NCBI GenBank assembly: GCA_054661495.1
Contig: BAAFSQ010000046.1
Coordinates: 1-54,671 of the forward strand
Source of the DNA: Zygophlyctis sp. KS116
Taxonomy: Eukaryota > Chytridiomycota
Length of the DNA stretch: 54,671 nt
Reading direction: 5' to 3'
Part shown: piece after piece, positions 21,704 through 32,433 of the stretch
Layout: every line of letters starts with the position of its first letter
Numbering within the stretch: position 1 is the stretch's first letter
Program-made: the position numbers and the translations under genes
Notes under the pieces: generated by a model
Told to the model about the DNA's origin: nothing
The model's database searches: none
Seen by the model: only the letters and a program-made list of their open reading frames with translations

Positions 21704-23067
21704 ATGGATTCATCAAAGACTAAAAAGCAAGTATACGGGTCGTTAAATGACCTTACAAGATCTAATTCAGCAAAGACTTCATTAACAGAACTCTCACGAA
21801 GAGGATGGACTTCTAGCACAGCTTCTCTTCATGGCGGGGCAAGTAGGCTCAAGTTTCCTGGTGGTAAATGACTCAATCGTTCTTATATTAGAGGGAAAAG
21901 ATCTATCGGTGACTGGAATATTGAAGTTTCGCTTTGCCAAAAGGTAATAACGCGATGCTGATTCAAGAGAAGAATCACAGATTTATAGCATAAAGTTTTC
22001 TCAGGATGAAGAATATATCGCTTTAGGACTTGGTAATGCAAAAATCAAACTTTACTCTACAAAGACGAATTCGCTAGTGAATACATTTGAAAATCCACTT
22101 CAAGAAAATATTCCAGTGACAGCAGTTGCATTCAGGCCAGAAAATGAAGAATTTAAAACTCATAATGTTTTGGCTTCTACGTGTAAGATAAGCGACTGTT
22201 TATAATAGATGCTGATGGAAAAATAAGACTTTGGCATTTTACAAGTGGAAAATTACTTTCTACTATTGAAGAGGTTAATAATGAAATTAATTGTATTTCT
22301 TATAGATATGATGGACTTCAATTTGCAACTGGTGGAAGTGATGTGAATTTGCGGATTTATGATTCTCTTACTTCAAAGGCAATTTTAACATTGCGATCAA
22401 CGGATGAAGCAGTGGTACATGTCGCTCACAGTAATAGAATATTTTGTACTAAATTCCATCCAAATGATCCCAATCTGGTTGTTAGTGGTGGATGGGATAA
22501 TACTGTCAAGGTAATACTTTTTAAATATCTTATGCAAGATTTGGGATCAAAGATCAGGATCTGCAATTAGGACAATATACGGACCACATATTTGTGGAGA
22601 AGCTATTGATATTGATGACTTTGGAAAAACTGTAGTTACAGGCTCTTATGCGAATAGTAATGCACTTCAGGTAAAGAAACATTTGATTAAATTGTAAAGG
22701 TGTGGGATTTCGCTAGTGCTAAACTTATTTCAAATGTTCAGTGGTCTGAATCTATTGACGGCGAAGCTCAGAAATCGAGTTTATTATACACCACTAGTTT
22801 TTCTCGTGGACATGAAAGTCCAGTAGGTAAATGTAACAATCGGTTTATCATTGCTGGAGGATCTAATAGAAATGAATTGAAAATTTTCACTTCAGAATCT
22901 TATCGAGTATATATTATTAATTTACATATTAGACGGTTGCGTCCATAATCGGACTTTCAGAGGCTGTTTACTCTGTTTCAATGTCTGGAAACGATAGATA
23001 CCTAGCAGTAGGTGGGGCTTCTCAGTCTCTTATGATATTTAATATTGAAGAAAAAGTGTCAGACTGA
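21704..23067 (+). CDS. WD40 beta-propeller protein of unknown role
   Basis: Seven exons (21704-21863, 21892-21943, 21968-22182, 22209-22510, 22539-22670, 22700-22906, 22933-23067) give 400 residues. After a Ser-rich N-terminal tail of about 55 residues come six or seven WD-like blades, with LRIYD, KIWDQRSG and VWDFASAK repeat ends and a distinctive GPHICGEAIDIDDFG stretch. It looks like a single propeller acting as a scaffold. I cannot assign an orthologue. Its start faces the GTPase gene 135 bp away. Confidence 0.8.
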
Positions 23068-23106
23068 AATCTTTAACTTTGAGTTTAGGGCCAATTGATT
23101 TTTAAA

Positions 23107-24705
23107 ATGATTACTAGATCAAGTCAGATCTTTACAAGATCGCTGAAAAAAGTGAGGCCGATCTCTATGGATTTGAATAGGCTCAGCCGCCCACTGATGA
23201 TGCAACTTCGTCCTCTAACATCGGATAAAAATGCATCCAAAACTGATTCCAATCAGCAAAATGATGCCTCAGGGTTTAATATTTTTGAGCAACTCAAAGC
23301 TCAGCAATCTGGTCAAAGAAATGGTGGCTTTGAAGAATCACCTGAAATTGATGAGCGGGAAAAGGCGAGACTTAATAGAGAAGCAGCCAAGGCGGAAAAT
23401 GATGTCAACGAGCGTCAAAAAAAGACTTTTGGAATAGGATCATTAGTGACTGTTCTTGCATCTCTTGGATTCTACATTTATTTAGGTACTAATTGTTTTA
23501 ATAATCATAGGTCTTGCATCTGAGGATGAACCTGATAAAGATCCTGAAGAGGGTGCTTTTGGGGCTCATAATAGAAGAGTTCTTAGTGCATTGACTGGTT
23601 ATTATAATGTATGATGATTATTTAATTACGATAAAGTACTGGATGAGTCCAGCAATTCTCAAGCTGTTACCGGATCCACTTCCTGCTCCTTATCAGAGAC
23701 CAATCACTCTTTGTGTCGAGTTGAATGACTCTTTGGTTCATTTAGTTTGGGATGTAAATTAATTCTCTTAATATTTTAGAAATCAGAAGGATGGAAGGCG
23801 GCATTAAGACCTGGAGCTAAACAATTTCTGGCAAGCTTGAGTCGTTACTATGAGGTTGTGATCTATACCACACAAGCAGCATATGTGAGATTGTTAAAAT
23901 TAATATTAGCTTGCTGAACCTGTTGTCACTGCTATTGATCCATTTCAGTATGCCATGTATCGACTATATAGAGACCACACACGTATTGTTAACGGCAAGT
24001 TTATAAAGGATATAGATCATCTCAATCGTGACACTAAAAAAGTTATCGTATTAGACATAAATCCAGATTCTTATTCTTTGCAACCAGAAAATGGTGTTAG
24101 TTTAAAGCCTTGGAGGGGTGAATCTGGTGATTCAGAATTAATACGAATGAGCTCTTTTCTTGAAGGTATTTTCGCAAGTATAATTTCTAGAATTGAACGT
24201 TTTTATGAGTATGATTGGCTCAGATGATGTTCGACCTTTTTTGAATTCGTTAAAGAGTATCGATCCCGATGATGCTCCAGCGGCATGGCAAAAATATAAA
24301 GAAAAAATGCGAAATGATTTTGATTCGATCCAGAAAGAGAAAAAGGCACAATCACCTTCGCTTTTGGGATCTCTAATTGGTGGACGTGGTCAAGCCCGTA
24401 AAAGAAATGTTATTGATATGCTGGAATCTGTCGTAAAAGAAGAAAGAGCTACATTTGCAAAAGAACAGGAGCAAAATAAAGCGCAGATGCTTGAAATACA
24501 AAAGCAGCATGAAGAAGCTATCAAGAAACAAATTGAAGAAAACAAGAGTAAAAATCTAAAATTATGGGATTATATGATGGGAGCTGGTCAGCCTGCAACA
24601 CAAAATGATGATACAAATCAGCATTCTAAATCATGGTTCCAGGAACTTTTCAAGACGGATTCTCCTCAAGATCAGCCATCTGTCAGTATGGAAGCATCTA
24701 AATAA
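23107..24705 (+). CDS. TIM50: TIM50, mitochondrial inner-membrane import receptor
   Basis: Presequence receptor of the TIM23 complex. Six exons (23107-23485, 23511-23608, 23637-23753, 23780-23884, 23910-24165, 24191-24705) give 489 residues. The N-terminus is basic and Ser-rich like a presequence. One membrane segment follows (GIGSLVTVLASLGFYIYLG, about 109-127), then an FCP1-like domain with LLPDPLPAPYQRP, YEVVIYTTQAAY and DINPDSYSLQPENG. The catalytic DxDx motif is replaced (CVELNDSL), as in Tim50. A long charged coiled-coil tail of about 100 residues after the domain is an extension over yeast Tim50. Confidence 0.93.
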
Positions 24706-24773
24706 AATGCCATTTTTAAGTATTTGATCATTGTGATTTTGTTACCTGAGCATTTAAGATTACTTATCTTCCG

Positions 24774-26660
24774 ATGAAAGTTATTGAAGAGGGGTGGATA
24801 TTTGATTCAGATTTTGACTCTGTAAGAAACATCATTTTAATTAAATAGGGAAATCTAGCAAAAGTTGAAGTTGATGATCGTTTAACAACGCAATCTAGAC
24901 GAGATTCTTTGGCGTCAAACCCATCTATTGCTCCTTCGGCAGAATCTAATTTAGAAGCTATCACATCAACCAAGAAGGCTTCTGCCAAAAGAAAGGTCAT
25001 TCAGTTCAACTTATGGACGAAACCAGATTTTAAATCCTCAAAAAATCGGACATGGTTTCATTTCTCAATCGAAAAGGATACTGATGAAAAATCAGATTTG
25101 CTGATTAACCTTCGATTCTCAATCATGAGCCTTAATTCTGTTAAGAAATTATTTGAAATGGGAATGAGGCCAGTCTATCGCTTAAGTGGTTTTGAAGTCT
25201 GGCATAGGATTCCAATCGCACCGACTGTGGATTCTATAGATCATGGGATGATGTTACACTTTAATCTATACTTTTCAGGCACTTTAAGAGATGATGTTAA
25301 TTTTGATGGTGTAGATTATAAGACGCTTGGTTCTCGGTCTCATCCTTTCCCGGTTAGGAAGATATATTTGGCATATTCTCTTCCATATAGCTACACATAT
25401 TTGCAGAAGAGGATATGTAGCCTTGAAAATCATTTTGCTCCATCTTTTATGAAGAGAATCAATATTCAGCCCGAATCAATGGGATCGGACACTACTAATC
25501 ATTCGAAAGGGATGGAAAGATTTGACTCTAAATATCAGCTTATCAATAAAGCAGGTCATGAAACCAATTTGTATTTTCATAGGGATTTGCTGGCTAAATC
25601 TTTAGATGGTCATCGATTGGATTTAATCACAATCAGCTCGCATGATGGAATGATTGACAATCCAGCACATGAATCATTATGCGCAGAATTATTTCCCGAT
25701 GGTTCTAAATCGAGGGCAAGAGCCTTTAGAATGTGTTCAAGCAGAGTCTCTTTGTCATCACAAAAGTTGAATGTGAATCATTCTGAAGGGAAAAAGTATT
25801 TTATTGTCACAGCAAGAGTTCATCCTGGGGAAACGGCATCATCTTATGTATTGGATGGATTTTTAGAATTCCTACTATGTGAACATGATCCTAGAGCAGC
25901 TCTGCTTCGCTCAAAATTTGTTTTTAAAATCATTCCTATGTTGAATCCGGATGGCTGTTTCAGAGGCAATTATCGTGATGATTCAAGAGGAGTTAATCTC
26001 AATAGAGTATATGATTCTCCTGATCCAAATACACACCCAACAATTTACGCTACAAAAAAGTACATTATGGACGTCTGCAATCCATCAGGGCAGATCGGAT
26101 TCTACATTGATCTTCATGCTCATGCAAACAAGACAGGCTGCTTTTTATTTGCTAATCGTGTACTGGACGCAGATGATCGCAAAAAGATTTGGACTTTTGG
26201 AAAAAAGATGAAAGAGCATTGTCCATGGTTTGATTTGCGAGAATGTGATTTCACTGCAGAGAGAAGCCTAAAGAATATTCCAAGGCAAAACACAAAGACT
26301 AACCTTTCCGGTTCTAAAGTATCTCCTGATCAAAGAGAGTATCGCACCAAGGATGGGACTGGGCGTGTTGCAATATTTGCTGCTACTGGATGTCCTCATT
26401 GTTACACATTTGAAGTGAATTATCATAGTGCTAGACACGATATTGGATGGACAGGTAACGTCAAATCTCAAAAAACCATGTCATCGAGCCCATATTGTCC
26501 ACCATCCATAAAATGCAAAGAAGAAACATGTCTACTGAATCGATCAATTTCTTCATTTTCTAAATTTGAAAATCACGAATCTGGATTTACTTTGGGTGAT
26601 TTTCACTCTATGGGAAGATCTTTGGCATTAGCAGCATTGGATGTGGTTCAGCGTGAATAA
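24774..26660 (+). CDS. AGBL5: CCP5/AGBL5-like cytosolic carboxypeptidase (tubulin deglutamylase)
   Basis: M14-family zinc carboxypeptidase that removes glutamates from tubulin side chains. Exon 24774-24821, a 27-nt intron and exon 24849-26660 give 619 residues. An N-terminal beta domain (FDSDFDSGN, WFHFSIEK) precedes the catalytic domain: zinc ligands in RVHPGETASSY and DLHAHANK, then NPDG, the substrate-binding RGVNLNR and the catalytic Glu in CYTFEVNYHSAR. HPGETASSYVLDGFL resembles the CCP5 class, which trims branch-point glutamates. With CFAP52 it argues for an axoneme. Confidence 0.88.
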
Positions 26661-26766
26661 CGAAAATATACTCTCAAAATCCCAATTACTGTAAAATTCC
26701 TCAAAATGAATCCGTATTGGCTTGATTGTTTTTCAAAGAGATCCAAATTGGATCATCTATTTAGCC

Positions 26767-27984
26767 TCATGATCTTCTTCTAAAGAGAGCAAACAAAAGT
26801 GCCAGAATTATAAACGGCTGTGATTTTGAAAGTATCCTTAAAATCACTGACAATGGCGATTGTCCAAAATGAGTCCCAACCGACTGATTTGATGAAGCTA
26901 AAGGAGTCGGTTTACTTTCCAGAGCCTTTAAAGCTGAAGTATCTTCCACTTTCTGAACAATATCCTTTTTCCCTCCTAAAACAGCTGTTAAAAGTTTAGA
27001 AACAGGAGGACTTTCATTTCGTTTATTATTCTTTAGCCACTTGTGTGCTTTAGCCAAAGAAATCGGAAATGCCTGAGTAGTAATTAGAGAAACTACAGAT
27101 TTGGGTAACCATCCTTGTAAATCCCCATCAACTACTTGTGTGACAAAACAAGCCCCCTCCACAGACGGGTGAGGTTCTACCAATATACCTGCAATATTCG
27201 CCAGCATTCTTACGTCTCCTGCATCACTAATGTAAGAAGGATGAGAAGAGATGGAAGTTGTAACATTTAAAAAAGAATGTGGCTTAATTTCATCTAGAAA
27301 AGACATCACCAAAGCATCTCTTGGAGCTGTAGGCCAAAACCCTCTTGTTTTCATATACTTTTCTCTTTAAAAGAAATAATTACCTGAATAGAAGTCATAG
27401 AGTCCAAAACCTCTAAAACTCCTGCACTTGTACAAATCTCATCCCATTCTGATCTTTTACTTATATCAGATAAATAGTCAAATGCCTCTTCAGGACTTGT
27501 ATCCTAAAAATTACTAAACCTTCTATACCATTTCAACCAGAATTCTGAATGTAAAATCGCATTTTTTCTTTTGATGCACTTGAATCTTGTACACAGAGTC
27601 TGATTTACTGGAAGATCTAGTCAAAACCAAGTTCCAGACATCTTCTTCTCTATCTCCTACAGGACTTTTGACTGTATCTGCCATTTCCAAAAACTGAGCC
27701 TTGAGAGCATTGAATTTTTCCAAATTCCCTGGATCAACTTGCTTTGTCTCTTGAGTCTCTTGGACATTTAGAGACTTGATAGCAGTGGATGCTGGACTTT
27801 TCACTGGCGCTGAAAGAGTCATTGTCTTTTCTGATACATCGGCTTCATACAAGCGATACAAAGATATAAAAGAGAGTATGGCTAGAGATCCCTGTGATAG
27901 ATAGAGAATAGTTTTCTCTTCAAATACAAACATTGATACAAAAATCGATGTGAAACTGAGAGATAGAATCACTAGTTCAATCAT
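26767..27984 (-). CDS. membrane-anchored START-domain lipid-binding protein
   Basis: Three exons (27984-27529, 27503-27384, 27357-26767) give 388 residues. Two N-terminal hydrophobic segments (about 1-45) lead to a START fold carrying EEDVWNLV, SKRSEWDEICTSAGVLE, IQYMKTRGFWPTAPRDALV and GWLPKSVVS, then a disordered linker and a C-terminal hydrophobic tail (PFIILALLFALFRRRS). START domains bind sterols or phospholipids. Anchors at both ends suggest lipid transfer at a membrane contact, which is inference. The ATG is 14 bp from the divergent neighbour's ATG. Confidence 0.75.
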
Positions 27985-27998
27985 TTTTTCAGGAAATT

Positions 27999-28547
27999 AT
28001 GTTTAGCGATAGTCTTCTTGTTGGAGCCTTGACGTTAACTTGGCCCTTGTATATTTACTCTTATAAACAATCGGTAGTCTCTCCGATACTTAATATTGGC
28101 TTGCATGCATGTAGAATTGTTGTAAAACTCTTTATACCACTGCTAGAAGCCAAAGTCAATTCAAGTCTTGATATTTTCCCTCAAAGACATTATATTCCTA
28201 TTCTATTTAGTTATGGTTTAGTATCACTAGGATTACTAGCACCCCTGGATGAAATTCAATTTCAATCAAAATTCAATTTAAAACAAATGATTTGGTTGGC
28301 ATTTTCACATACAACTGAAGCTCTAGTCTTTTATCTAGTATTCTCTAGATTAGAAAGATTTATACATCCATCAGAACGTAATTATAATTTTTTCAGATAT
28401 TCCATGTGTCATATACTGTCTCTATTCTTTAGTTGTTTAGTAGGAAATACTATTCATAATTATAGATTATCCTCTAAAATATTTTATAAATTCCTCTTTG
28501 AATCCATGATACATGTTGGAACTATAATAAAAGAATTATTCTTTTAA
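27999..28547 (+). CDS. small multi-pass membrane protein, unknown
   Basis: Intronless, 182 residues, with about four hydrophobic segments: near 5-25, 65-85, 97-118 and 132-150. Aromatic and basic residues mark the loops (SYKQ, RFIHPSERNYN). No family recognised. The ORF is solid: it starts 15 bp from the divergent START gene and its last 12 bases overlap the end of convergent NSRP1. Confidence 0.65.
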   Translation: MFSDSLLVGALTLTWPLYIYSYKQSVVSPILNIGLHACRIVVKLFIPLLEAKVNSSLDIFPQRHYIPILFSYGLVSLGLLAPLDEIQFQSKFNLKQMIWLAFSHTTEALVFYLVFSRLERFIHPSERNYNFFRYSMCHILSLFFSCLVGNTIHNYRLSSKIFYKFLFESMIHVGTIIKELFF

Positions 28548-29480
28548 TTTCTTTCTTTCCAAATATCTAGCTTTAGCATCTTGAACTTTAGAGTCTGTGA
28601 CAGTAGACTCAAAAGTTCTTTTAAGAGATTCCAAAACTTGAGATTTTTCCTCTTCTTTTTCTAATTGTACTTTGATTTTTTGTGATTCCAAATCTCTTCT
28701 TCTTTTCAAATTTAAAAAATCATTCTTCTTTTTATCTGGCCTGTCTTGTTTTTTTAAGTCTTTTTCATAAATATTTAATTTTTGAATTTCTGCCTTTTTA
28801 GTAAAGTTCAATCCTCCTTTTAAATATAATCTTTTATCAACAATCTCTTCAGAGTCATTTAAAATGACTACTCCTGTTTCTATGGCTTGTTTTATAGCTA
28901 TAGATTTTTCATCAATTTCATTTAATTGTTCCACAGTCTCTTTATCATTCTTGCCCCTTGACTCTAAATCTCCTCCCCTCCCAGATTCTAGAATTGACCC
29001 AGTTCTTTCATCTAGAATTTTCCTATAAAATCCATTTAAATCCTTCTTCTCTCTAGCTTCTCTCTCTTCTTCTTCCTTTTCTAATTTCAAGAGTTCCTGT
29101 TGCTTGTCCAGATAAGCCTGTGTTACAAACTTTTCCTTATCTTGAAATAAAGCCCCTTCTTCCTCTCTTTCTCTTTGAATTTTCTTTTCATTTGCAATTT
29201 CCAAATCTATTTTCCTCTTGTTTGATGCTCTAATAAGTCCTTGAATATACCTAGCTTCCTTTTTGACACTAGTCTTGTCTTGTTTCTTCTGTGTTGAAGA
29301 AAATGTCTCAAAAGACTTGTCATAGTCAAATATATCAGAATCTTGTTCGATTGCTTGACTGATAATTTCTATAGTTTTTTTATCTACATTTTGTCTTTTC
29401 CCAACATCGCTTTTCTCTCCTGTATCCTGAACAGGCTCATCAAATACATTTCTTCTCTTGACATTAAGTCCAAATTTCAT
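28536..29480 (-). CDS. NSRP1: NSRP1/CCDC55-like splicing regulator
   Basis: Intronless, 314 residues, highly charged and helical. The N-terminus (KFGLNVKRRNVFDEP, SDIFDYDKSFE) and the central block RYIQGLIRASNKRKIDLE, ALFQDKEKFVTQAY match the conserved N-terminal domain of nuclear speckle splicing regulatory protein 1. The C-terminus is Lys/Glu coiled coil without the animal RS-rich region. It should act in pre-mRNA splicing. Its TAA lies within the final codons of the convergent membrane-protein gene, a 12-bp overlap. Confidence 0.8.
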   Translation of the reverse strand: MKFGLNVKRRNVFDEPVQDTGEKSDVGKRQNVDKKTIEIISQAIEQDSDIFDYDKSFETFSSTQKKQDKTSVKKEARYIQGLIRASNKRKIDLEIANEKKIQREREEEGALFQDKEKFVTQAYLDKQQELLKLEKEEEEREAREKKDLNGFYRKILDERTGSILESGRGGDLESRGKNDKETVEQLNEIDEKSIAIKQAIETGVVILNDSEEIVDKRLYLKGGLNFTKKAEIQKLNIYEKDLKKQDRPDKKKNDFLNLKRRRDLESQKIKVQLEKEEEKSQVLESLKRTFESTVTDSKVQDAKARYLERKKLKE

Positions 29481-29533
29481 TTTTTATCACTTTCTTATTA
29501 GATCTTATCACCTTTATAAAGAAAAAACTGAAA

Positions 29534-30445
29534 ATGTCAGAGCCTCAACTGGGAAAGAAATTGCTACAAATTTACTCTGAAACTCCCATCGGCTCTCTCC
29601 TGATATTAATATTTTCTATTCTATTTACTCTTTTTAATCTAAATCTAAACGTAAGAGTCTCTTTTCTAGATGCTATAAATCCTATAAAATTACTATTCTT
29701 TACTCTTTCCCATGGCTCTTGGTGGCATGCAGTCATTGCTATTCTAGTTTTTCCACTGGCAAGTGTTAAATTTGAACGTGAACATGGAACGCTGGCTCTA
29801 CTATTTTTTTTCTTGGCATTTAATGTAATTCTTGGTCAATTGTTTATTTGGATTTCTTATATACTTAAAATACTCTCTCTATTCACTTGGGATATGGATT
29901 CTATAGGTATTTCAGGACTAGATATTTCTTTTATGGTTTTTATTACTATTGAAGCAATGAATTTAGACTCTAGTATAAACTCTATTCCTCCTATAGATAA
30001 TACAGTACCTAAATTTATGTATCCTGTAAGTTTTATGTTGATATTAGAAGTAATTTTATGGGATTTTTTGTGTACAAGGCATTTAATAGGAATTATTCTA
30101 GGATACTTTTATTCTCAAAAGGTATTTCATGGGATCACACCTTCTCCGTATACTTTTGGTAATATTGAATCAATTCCCTTTTTACAACCTGTTGTAAGAT
30201 CAAAAATGTATGTTCCTCATCCAGGAGCAATTTCTTTAGACTCTGAAACTCAAGGTCAAAAGAGAGAATCTTCATTTTTGGATCAAGTTCAGACTTTTGT
30301 TGGAAATAGAAATTCACAGTATGTGAGTATAGATGAAGGGAGAGAGGCTGAAAATGGGTTATTACAGACAAAGGATGAATTATGGGATGATTTGGAGGAA
30401 AATCAACAGTCGTGGGAAGAGGAAGTGACTCAAAATGTTAAATAA
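29534..30445 (+). CDS. rhomboid-family intramembrane serine protease
   Basis: Intronless, 303 residues, about six membrane segments in the first 200 residues and an acidic cytosolic tail. The early loop TLSHGSWWHA, the KFEREHGTL segment, GISGLD with the serine of the GxSG motif, and RHLIGIILGYFY with the catalytic histidine indicate an active rhomboid, similar in layout to fungal Rbd2. The tail shows no clear domain. The TAA stop abuts the TAA of the convergent kinase gene with no base between them (TAATTA). Confidence 0.8.
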   Translation: MSEPQLGKKLLQIYSETPIGSLLILIFSILFTLFNLNLNVRVSFLDAINPIKLLFFTLSHGSWWHAVIAILVFPLASVKFEREHGTLALLFFFLAFNVILGQLFIWISYILKILSLFTWDMDSIGISGLDISFMVFITIEAMNLDSSINSIPPIDNTVPKFMYPVSFMLILEVILWDFLCTRHLIGIILGYFYSQKVFHGITPSPYTFGNIESIPFLQPVVRSKMYVPHPGAISLDSETQGQKRESSFLDQVQTFVGNRNSQYVSIDEGREAENGLLQTKDELWDDLEENQQSWEEEVTQNVK

Positions 30446-32224
30446 TTAACCGCTTTTGCTTTTATTCAGACAAGAATATTTATGATTTAAAAAATTACTC
30501 CATATTTTAAATTCTTTAAATCTTTTTGTGGATTTTAGGATTTCTAGAAATTCTAAAATCTTTACAATAGATTCGAGTCCAACTGGATTTTCAAGAACGC
30601 GATTTGCGTCCAGTCTTGAAAAAAAATACTTGTATTCATTACATGCTTTGAGAATGTCTTGCTCTAAATGTGATTGAGTATTATATCCAAGAATTAATGC
30701 AGATCTAGTCATTCCAAAGTCTATAAGTTCAAGGTTATGATTTAGATCAGCAATCACGTTTTCAGGCCGAACGTCTCCATGTATCAATCCATAATTTTCA
30801 TAAAAATTTTGAGCTAGATTCATGTATTTGACAGATATGCCTCTTTCGAATTCTGATCCAAATTCACAGGTTTGTAAAAGAACATCTAATGGGATTCCAA
30901 CAATCTTTTTTTGGCAGATTACCATTGCTGCAGCATCATATACTACTAGCCTATTAATCCGGCTTAAAGCGACAATCTCATTGTAAAAAGATTCCCGAGC
31001 TTGTCGATCAGACCTGAATAGAAGCTTGATAACCAATTGATCTTGAGGAACTCCTTTAACGTAGCCATTATATGTTACTCCATAGCCTCCACGACCAAGC
31101 TCTGATGTAAAAATGAAATGCCAGTTAGTAATTTTGATTCCTGCGGGCAGCATTTCCTTTGAGTTTTTCTTTGAGCGTAATCGCAGGAAATCTAATTTGA
31201 CAGAATTAAAAGCATCCAGAATATTTTCCACTTCAAATTCTGAGTAATATTCTCGATATTTAGTTAACCAGTTTCTTACGCACTTTTCGTTATGTGGCAC
31301 CAATGGACATTCACTTGCTGCATTAACAAGATCCCTTAGAAAAGCATTGATCACTACCAAGCATTGAGACTTCGAAAAGTTAAGTTTTATAGCCTTATGA
31401 ATATAATTGCTCATGAATATTTGAGATCCTTGTTCTAATGGGAAAATGCGAGCTTTTAATACATCCGCTGTATGCTTGGACAAAAAATCATTACGACGTT
31501 GATCACCAAAGCATGTCCGAAAATTAAGTAAAACATTTTGATCTGATTTTGAATTCTTAATTATCAATATTCCCATTTCCTCATCATAATCAACCAGCTC
31601 CATATTCATCCTGAAACGATCAAACTCGTTTAAATAGTCCCTTTGGAAGAAATAAAGTCTAAACTCCAAAAAATCCTGTACATTGCAATCAGTACATCCT
31701 CTAAAAATAGCACATTTTGGATTCTTATCCACACATCCCTGATAAAGAATCACATATTTGTCACCAGATATACTAAATTCCAAAGGCAATACAGAAATCG
31801 GATTAGGATGCTTTTTCAAATTAATGATTTTTTGTCGTTCAAACTGAGCCAGTACAAAATTCCTCTGATGACTAGAAAGTCCAATTTTCTCGTGAAAATC
31901 CATCCAACATTTCAATATCTTTCCAGATATCCCAGAAAAAGGATATTTGAGTACAGTCTGTAGAGCAAAATCCAAATACTCTTTAATTTCAAGATGATAT
32001 TTATCCTTATCAAAAGCATTGATATAAGAAGCCGCAAAAACAACGTATGCGGGATTCAATGGATCTTCCAATGCTTTTTTAAATATATGATTTCCATGTA
32101 GCAAATGATCCGAACTAGAATTATTTATCAAATATTAATACCGACTTATTGGTTGAAGCATTGTTGATTGCTTAAACGGTTCTAAAGATTTCTGATAATC
32201 AAAGTAGTTTTCACTAATCATCAT
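30446..32224 (-). CDS. divergent protein-kinase-like protein with a long N-terminal region
   Basis: Exons 32224-32142 and 32114-30446 with a 27-nt intron give 583 residues. The last 230 residues have a kinase fold: glycine loop GRGGYG (368-373), VIKLL with the ATP-binding Lys at 391, HGDVRPEN (473-480) in place of HRDxKxxN, and IDFGM (DFG 493-495). The first 350 residues match nothing I know and include a Cys pair (GCVDKNPKCAIFRGCTDC). The domain looks catalytically competent but falls outside the standard kinase groups. The start at 32224 relies on the spliced first exon; the long exon itself has no ATG at its head. Confidence 0.75.
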
Positions 32225-32433
32225 CTTCTAAAAGTAGTAGAGTAAACGGAATGCCCACGTGCAGATGCATTCCTTTATCAGTATAAAATTTATCTGGTAA
32301 GCAGCAATTTCCGCAACGCAATTTTTCTTTCAGTAGTTTGGCATAAATTATCCGCTATTCCGCTATTCCGCAATCAAGAGATCCTTTCCGTCCAAACTGT
32401 ACAAAGAATGATCCCTAGGCCATTATTAAAAAA

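Noticed and set aside
31643-31963. + ORF opposite the kinase-like gene
   Set aside because: Shadow of the long - strand exon; no recognisable domain or start context.
32340-32385. CCGCTATT repeated twice in the kinase/ABCG spacer as a mobile-element trace
   Set aside because: Only two short copies without terminal repeats or coding remnants; ordinary slippage is sufficient.
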